A DNA stretch of 64,000 nt. Source: Agrocybe praecox (Eukaryota > Basidiomycota > Agaricomycetes > Agaricales > Agrocybaceae). The stretch lies in the NCBI GenBank assembly GCA_964017145.1, contig OZ024849.1, forward strand, positions 620,001-684,000, written 5' to 3'. Each line of letters opens with the position of its first letter. The first letter of the stretch is position 1. Below are positions 57,826-64,000 of this stretch, one piece after another. A program made the position numbers and the translations under genes. The notes below the pieces were generated by a model. That model ran no database searches. It was not told the DNA's origin and was given only the letters and a program-made list of their open reading frames with translations.

Positions 57826-58927
57826 ATGGAAGCAGCCGGTGCCATGATAGCGATTCCTTTGGCTCTTGTGCCAGCACTAGACACGATCATAGGGAATTTG
57901 AAAGAAATGGATTCAAAGGCGCAGGTCGCCAAATGGACTGAGTCTACGGATAAGATGCTGCGTCTTGTTCATATGGTCGGACAGCACATTCCAGTGGATG
58001 CTTTGGGCGACTTCCTTGATCTATGCTCAAAGTAAGAGCACCGCGTACCTTTCCTCAACTGAAGTTCATCCAATCTGAACTCCAATGGCAGATATGTATC
58101 TCTCAGAAATGCTTATGTCGACAAGTTGGACAGCGGCGCATATCGAGGATGGTGGCTAGGAGAGAATAGACGGAAAGGAAAGCGGGACGCGAAAGTGCTA
58201 ATACATGTGGCTAAGTTAACCAGCCGTCAAGCAGAGGTTAATAGTCCATATATTCTACTCGCGAAAACCCTTTTTAACCCATTACTTTGACTGTAGAGAG
58301 TCTCAAGCACGGCAACTTTAACCGGGAGTCGGTGCCAGACCGATCATTCAAACGTTAAGAAGAGTCCCGATGGACGATGCCCGATATGCTGTCCTCCCAG
58401 TCTTGATCAGACTCGTATGCATGAAAATGAAGCTCCTCCTGGGTACTATACTGGTAAGCACTCTGTCTAATTCGCTAATGCTTCCCTTCTCTTAGCTGAC
58501 CGCCTTATTAGCTGAATGGTACGCTATGGGTGGTCTCGCCGACTACGTATCTAGAGTCCAGGAACGAAGGGTCAACCTTAGGGAATTACAAGCACTGGAT
58601 CAGGAAGATTATACGACCACGGCCTCTGGGCTTACCGCTGCTCAGGAGCCACCTATTGATAATAGTCTTCCTCAGTATGCGTATGAGCCTCCGACTATGG
58701 ATCATGAGAACATTTTCGACTCAGAGGACGAATTGCCAGGATCGTCCCTTCAAACAGACGCCGAGAATGAGGAGCTTGTCAGATTATTCACGAGGGCACG
58801 CCGGTTCTACCTTCTGTCCAACAACCCACCACCAGAAGAAGAAAATGCATGGGCATCTGTCGCCGACTTCCGCGACCGAATATTTTTTAAAGACACTGTG
58901 CACGCAGAAGACATTGTTGATTGGTGA
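57826..58927 (+). CDS. Kinase-partner protein P5
   Basis: Intact partner family member of 307 residues. Exons 57826-58031, 58092-58236, 58297-58453 and 58512-58927. N terminus MEAAGAMIAIPLALVPALDT is strongly hydrophobic; IPVDALGDFLDLCSK closes exon 1. Exon 2 is YVSLRNAYVDKLDSGAYRGW and a Lys-rich end. Exon 3 carries RCQTDHSNVKKSPDGRCPIC, the same C-x3-H-x10-C-x2-C spacing as P2, then CPP. Exon 4 starts AEWYAMGGLADYVSRVQERR, has an acidic stretch (DSEDELPG), and ends EEENAWASVADFRDRIFF. One splice donor (58237, GTTAAT) is weak. Its likely kinase is K5, 1.4 kb downstream on the same strand, with a transposon inserted between them. Confidence 0.7.
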
Positions 58928-59042
58928 TAGATAGGCGAGAAGATTCCGCCGTTCTTTCTATCAATATGTAGTAGCATTGTGTTTTTTTCCGTTTGTTTAA
59001 TAATTCAATAATTAAATACTTACTAGAAGGTAGATTAAACTA

Positions 59043-60172
59043 TGGTGCCACATGACTAGTGGGTGACTTTCCATAAGCTTTTTTAATCTTTTATGCAACA
59101 TAAAAGATTATATTTCGTGGCGCGGCCGTGATGCCGAGCCTAATTAGGAAGGTGGAGCCTCAGGATTATTTGTCGACCCCTCTGAATAAACCTTAATCTG
59201 ATGAGGGGGTAACTACCCCCTCAATAGATTGTATTTAATCCAGATTAAACGAATTTCGCTCTTCGTATGCCATATTTGGTAGGTGGGCTTGCTTAGTCAT
59301 CAATTGCCCGCGGTTTCGACGTGGCTAAGACCGATTAATCCCTTAGCAAAAAGGTAGTCGGTGCAATCAAAGCAATGGTACCTAGCCAAAGACAGGATCC
59401 TGGCCATAAAACATCTCTTCATTGCAATCATGCGTCGTATATTGCCAATATCAAAAAAATGTAAGTCCATCCTCACCACCTCATATCCTTGTTATCAAGA
59501 GCCATTTCTCACAGCTTCTCCAGGCCATCTGCATGTCGTAGTCCATAGTAGCAAGAATTACAAAGATAATCTTTTGTGCGGCATTATTTCTAATCAGATG
59601 GCTTATGGTTTAATCAGGCGAATAGATTATTTGATTAAATCTCAGAATTGAAAGTCCGATATAATCTATTCTCGAATAAAAGATTAAAAAAGCTTATGGA
59701 AAGTCACCTAGTCACCGCATATTTTGTACAGCGGCTAATTTGGTCGACGAAATAAAATAAAATATCAAATCTAATTTATCGGTTTCAGGGAAGATGGTTG
59801 GCCCAACATATGTCCGAAAATGCCAGAATGGCTGCAAGAGAAGCTCAGCTAAGAGCTTCGAGTGCAATCCTACAGTTCGAAGAAATATACTTACTTTCCA
59901 TCGCCGCGTTCCAGAGCGCGTTACAGCAGCATATGATTAGATTAGATAGTTAGAGTAGATCTTCCTTATATGGAAGGATTTACATAAGCTGGCCAATCTG
60001 AACTCAGGTCGATTTTATAACTCGCTCAGTTTGTATCGTATCGAAATTCTGTCTAGAGGATCGTCTCATATTGATAAATGAAAGCTTTTGTCTAGAGGAT
60101 TAACAAATCTACCTATTTTTTGCACCCCCATTTGCGTTGTACAAAATATGCGGTGACTAGTCATGCAGGCAC
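59043..60172. mobile_element. MITE with a second element nested inside
   Basis: The outer element has inverted ends reading TGGTGCC...CATGACTAGTCACC (left, split) and the same from the right at 60172 inward, between TA dinucleotides. A second copy begins at about 63657. The inner element (about 59060-59710) has ends TGACTTTCCATAAGCTTTTT in inverted orientation and interrupts the outer left end within GACTAG, leaving ctag on both sides. No transposase frame is visible in either. Confidence 0.65.
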
Positions 60173-60378
60173 CATACATATCCAGGGACCAGGACCTAAT
60201 CTCACGCAACGGACAATGCCGAATAAGTTTAAATTCCGAAGATATCTGATGTTGCCACTGACAACGTGATCAATGTTCACACAGTTTATTATTTAACACG
60301 ACCACTTGCAGAATGCCAAACCTGTCATCCTGTTGTTCTTGCTTCGTTCTTTGAACATACTTAATCGTCCGTGATACC

Positions 60379-61722
60379 ATGGCCTCCAGCGCCCAGGATG
60401 CCGATCCCATGACTCTGTTCGACAGCTTAGGCAGGACGGAGGTTTTTTGGAGAGATAATTACCTTTGGTTAAAAGAACGAGGATATCAGTTGAGGCCCCG
60501 GTTCTCCCCTGACTGGATCCCTTCTTGGAAGAAGAACGGTACATCCCCGCTGGAAAATGAGGATGGATATGGCTTAACAGTAAGCTCTTACTTCTGAATG
60601 CCTTGGTCACACGTTATACGAGATCTGTAACAGTTTGCACAAATCAATGACGCTATCCATATTCCCAGCGGAAGGCACGTCGCAATCAAGCTGGTACGCA
60701 AGATTAATAATCCGACTGAGGTCGACGTAATGCGTTTTTTGTCTTCCGAGGCTTTGATTAAGGATAAGAGAAATCATTGTATTCCTCTGCTTGAGGTCCT
60801 TCGCCCTCTCGGTGACGATAAAGACGACATTCAATTGCTCGTCATGCCATATGCGCGACCAATTCAGACACCTCGCTTTGATACAGTTGGAGAAGTTGTC
60901 CAGTGTATCAGGGAGATATTAGAGGTGTGTTTATGTTCCTTATCATAATTACATCCGTGTATCTGACATCCAGCAGGCGTTGCAATTTATGCATGAGAAT
61001 CGCGTGGCACACCGGTAAGCTACGCGACTTTCTTGGAACATAACTGATACTGAAGCTCTGAAAGTGATCTAAACTCCAATAACATTATGATGGAGTCGCA
61101 TAAGTTATTCCCGAAGGGCCATCATCATGATGTCCTCGACGAGAAACCCGATTTAAGTGGTCCCGCGCCGTTTTATACGAGAACACAACGTCCAACGAAG
61201 TACTACGTTATTGATTTCGGTCTTGCGCTCCATTTTGATGGCAGTGAGACCTCCCTTTCTGTGCCCATAATTTTTGGAGGAGATAGGACTGTACCAGAGT
61301 TTCGCGACCCGAATATACCTCAAAACCCTTTCATGACAGACATTTATTTCGTCGGAAATTTTATACGAGAACATTTTCTTCAGGTGGCGGACTATGTTCT
61401 TGTCTTTACGCTCAGCTCGCTCACCATGCCATCATACTAGGGGAACTCGACTCTGCTGAATATGGAAGGTTATAAAGGCACCGAGTTTCTGCAATCTTTA
61501 GTCGACGACATGGTGCAAGACGACCCTGCCAAAAGGCCAACCATCGATGAAGTTTTGGAACAATTTAACGTGACTGTTGGAAGCTTAAGCTCATGGAAAC
61601 TTCGCTCGAGAACTCCGCTAAGAGGGGCTAGTAGGACGGAGAATCTATTACACCTCATATCTCACTGGACTCGAAAAATCATCTATGTAATCAAAGGAAC
61701 GCCGGCAGTTCCACAGCCTTAG
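60379..61722 (+). CDS. Atypical protein kinase K5
   Basis: Intact kinase-fold protein of 376 residues. Exons 60379-60579, 60634-60924, 60977-61014, 61065-61383 and 61441-61722; exon 3 (38 bases) and the last exon (282 bases) have the same lengths as in K2. N terminus FWRDNYLWLKERGYQLRPRF, WIPSWKKNG. INDAIHIPSGRHVAIKLV carries the ATP Lys without a glycine loop. Then IQLLVMPYARPIQTPRFDT at the hinge, ENRVAHRDLNSNNIMM with HRD and Asn, YYVIDFGLALHF, GGDRTVPEFRDPN, DIYFVGNFIREHF, DDPAKRPTIDEVL, and a basic tail SHWTRKIIYVIKGTPAVP. The catalytic Lys, Asp and DFG are all present, so activity is plausible. It follows partner P5. Confidence 0.8.
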
Positions 61723-62030
61723 TACTCACGTACAGCTAGACCCCTGTCATTAGGTGTAGTTTGATTAATATTGTGCTGATTTTGAATGTTCTAGTTATCC
61801 ATGTCTCTTTAGTTTCGATCTCGCTCTGGAATCTACTTAAGTGAGAAGATATTAGGCATGTCTCTAGAATCTCTGCTCCACACACATCGCAATATATATA
61901 TATACAGGGGCGAATTTTACAAGGACCATGACCGAATTGTGCTCCAAAAGTTGAACGAATAAGTGTGGTAATGCCGCTTCGTTCAAGTCTGTTTATGAAG
62001 AAGTCGTGCAGTAAGGCCAAACCAAAGATC
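61723..62030. other. Short spacer
   Basis: Contains a (ta)n run near 61893-61903 and nothing else recognised. Confidence 0.5.
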
Positions 62031-62215
62031 GTATACAAATATCTAGTAGTATACGGGCTCTCGCGTCGTTATCAAGCTATCGTTTAGTCAAGATAGCTGG
62101 AAACTGTAATTGCGAGTAAATTAATCATAGAACCAAACGCATTCTTTGAAAAAGCCCTTTCTGTTTTGCACTGAAGAGGGAGGATGATTTACACATTGAA
62201 CACCTGCTATTCTAA
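62028..62215 (+). pseudogene. Kinase relic
   Basis: Two short matches to K2: 62030-62090 to the exon 2 start (acaaatatct...cgcgtcgttatcaagctatcg) and 62150-62215 to the last exon (gaggatgatttaca...gaacacctgctattc). The rest of the gene is gone. Confidence 0.6.
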
Positions 62216-62439
62216 CCTGTCAGTCGTCTTAGATTCCTTGATGTTGTTGGACCAACGTACGGCATGTGTGCTATTAGTACTTATCGCTGGATAGAATAGC
62301 TATTTTTCGTCAAAATAGTGCTCGAGAAATATGAATCACATTTTAAATACTTAGGGTTGACGGACCAAGCAAAACTGGCGGTTACACTACGGACATTGGC
62401 TTCTATGATCTACGATTAAATTGGGTGTAAATCCTGGAC

Positions 62440-62750
62440 TTATTAGTAATTAGAGCGGATTATGATCGCAGGGAAAAACACTAATATTCCCCCAATATGA
62501 TCCGAATATGTTCTAAATATTCCCTGGGGTCAAATTGCGATCAAATGACTAATAAGTTCTCGATTTGATCATATTGAGGATATTCGCCCAATTTCTCTAT
62601 ATATCCTGGTTCCTGGGACCATGGATGGCAGTGACAAAAGTAACGACGGAGTTAATCAGCTCATCCCGATAATCATGTTCGAGAGCCAGGATATATAGAG
62701 AAAATCAGGAGAATATCCTCAATATGATCAGTGGGAATACATAATAGGGG
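62440..62750. mobile_element. Long inverted repeat, MITE-like
   Basis: Arms at 62567-62609 and 62686-62729 are inverted copies (gatcatattgaggatatt and tctctatatatcctgg), with a 76-base loop. Weaker pairing extends outward (attcccccaatatgatc against gggggat). No coding sequence. The whole could fold into one hairpin. Confidence 0.5.
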
Positions 62751-62759
62751 GATTCACAG

Positions 62760-63650
62760 TAGCCAAATTATAGCCAACTTTGCTTCAACTTTTGGCTCAA
62801 CTTTTCTGCCAACTTCCGAAAAGTTGACATCAAAGTCGGACGAGAGGGTGTGAAGGGCCCGCTAGCCACCAATTGATCAAACTTACTGCAATGGACGGAA
62901 ACTAATTCTTTGACGTTTTCCATTGTCCTTTAATTTTTAATATAAGCCCAACAATTTTGGGGAATCTTATTCCTCAATAATTCAACTACCACCCCCAAGG
63001 GGGGATGCAGACTAGACCCTACACTCGAATGATCGCGTCGCAGGATACAAAAGTTGGAAGAGGAAGGGAAACGTAAAGACTTGATTGTGTTAATAAGTTA
63101 AAGTAATGAAATTATTTGGGGGAAGAACCGAAGAAGTGATAATAGTGGGGAGGACCTCGTATGTTTGCGAAGTATATGAACAAAGGGAGGAAATAGAGTG
63201 AGGAGGAGAGCCGAGGCCGAGAGCCATCAGGAGGGAGGGCGAGTGCTATCATGTGCGCCGGGTGCTGTAGTCGGCATGTGCGGCATCCATTACCATATAT
63301 GGGTTTTCGCAACACCCTGTAAGACCTGTTCCACTTCGTGTCCAGGCTATTTGACAAATATTCGACATCGTACTGTGTCATCGCATTTGACATATCGGTG
63401 CCCGCCGTGTGATCACCTGGGTAACGCATAAGTTTTCGGCTCAGAGTTGAGTGACTACCACGCTCTGGAACTCACTCCCGTATGTATTGCTTTCCCCATT
63501 CCAGATACTTCATTGCAGGATTTGAAAGTTTGAAAGAGGCATATCCAGTGCGTTGCCGATGAATGGTTTAGGCTTCGGTCCCGGAGGATGACGCGAGACG
63601 ATTGAGATTTACGACATAGTCGCGTATGATCATAAGCCTTGCTCCCCATA
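62760..63650. other. Window-end spacer
   Basis: No gene, RNA or clear repeat recognised in this 0.9-kb stretch. Confidence 0.45.
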
Positions 63651-63656
63651 GTACGA

Positions 63657-64000
63657 GTACTATGATGCCACATGACTAGTCACCACATATTTTGTACAAC
63701 GGAAATGGGGGTCCAAAAAATGGGTAAATTTCTTATTCCTTTAGACGAAAGCTTTCATTTAGCAATATGAATCGATCATCTAAACAGAAATTCGATACGA
63801 TAAAAACTGAGCGAGTTATAAAATCGACCGAAGTTCAGATTGGCCGGCTTATGTAAAGCCTTTCATATAGGGAAGATCTAGCTATCTAATCTAATCAAAT
63901 GCTGCTGCAACGCGCTCCGGAATGCGGCGCTGGGAAGTATATTTCTTCGAACTGTAAGATTGTGCTCGAAACTGAGCTTCTTTTGCAGTCAATCCATCCT
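63657..64000. mobile_element. Second copy of the 59043-60172 MITE, cut by the window end
   Basis: Begins TGATGCCACATGACTAGTCACC after TA and is the reverse complement of about 59820-60172 (shared cataaaatcgac-type, tgagcgagttataaaatcg and agtatatttcttcgaactgta). This copy has the uninterrupted end and so shows where the inner element inserted in the first one. Confidence 0.7.

Noticed and set aside
59361..59651. 96-codon plus-strand frame between P5 and K5
   Set aside because: It lies inside the inner MITE and has no features of a protein domain.
1..64000. CRISPR arrays, rRNA genes, bacterial operons
   Set aside because: None seen; the intron-rich genes are eukaryotic.

Overview
The window looks like basidiomycete (most likely Agaricomycete) nuclear DNA. 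Real genes are broken by many short GT-AG introns of about 50-70 bases. The gene families fit: secreted M35 peptidyl-Lys metalloendopeptidases, a DIRS-type tyrosine-recombinase retrotransposon, GPI1, MAK21, a Rho GTPase and a fungal single-chain lysine-ketoglutarate reductase/saccharopine dehydrogenase. About half of the window is conserved housekeeping genes. The rest is young, duplicated, transposon-rich accessory sequence.

Layout. 1-5.7 kb: three M35 (deuterolysin/aspzincin) protease genes, one decayed. 5.7-11.1 kb: a DIRS-like retrotransposon (gag, RT-RNase H, tyrosine recombinase, all on the minus strand) lying between an M35 gene and GPI1. 11.2-13.7 kb: GPI1. 14.8-22.5 kb: a second, tandem copy of the 3.3-14.8 kb segment. 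It holds the fourth M35 gene, interrupted upstream by a 3.1-kb transposon carrying a small secreted cysteine-rich protein gene. It retains only scraps of GPI1, interrupted by a 0.9-kb transposon with perfect terminal inverted repeats. 22.6-23.3 kb: Rho GTPase. 23.4-26.4 kb: no convincing gene. 26.4-30.4 kb: LKR/SDH ending in a peroxisomal-type SRL. 31.1-34.9 kb: MAK21. 36.0-38.2 kb: FAD-dependent oxidoreductase.

38.4-62.2 kb is the most unusual part: a cluster of repeated two-gene modules. Each module has an atypical protein kinase and a small partner protein of a family I do not recognise. The partner has a hydrophobic N-terminal helix, a helical middle, a C-x3-H-x10-C-x2-C motif in some members, and an acidic tail ending in a conserved Trp-centred motif. 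Kinases K2 and K5 look intact; K1, K3 and K4 are broken. Partners P1, P2, P3 and P5 look intact; P4 is broken and fused to K3. Part of the cluster arose by copying the MAK21-FAD-K1-P1 block (31-41.7 kb) to 50.3-55.9 kb, with internal deletions. Several MITE-like inverted-repeat elements, one nested in another, are scattered through 42-64 kb.

How the genes relate: the M35 proteases and the cysteine-rich protein are predicted secreted proteins facing substrate or host. GPI1, MAK21, Rho and LKR/SDH are core cell biology. The kinase/partner modules look like a rapidly evolving lineage-specific system whose function cannot be read from sequence; a signalling or self/non-self role is only a hypothesis.
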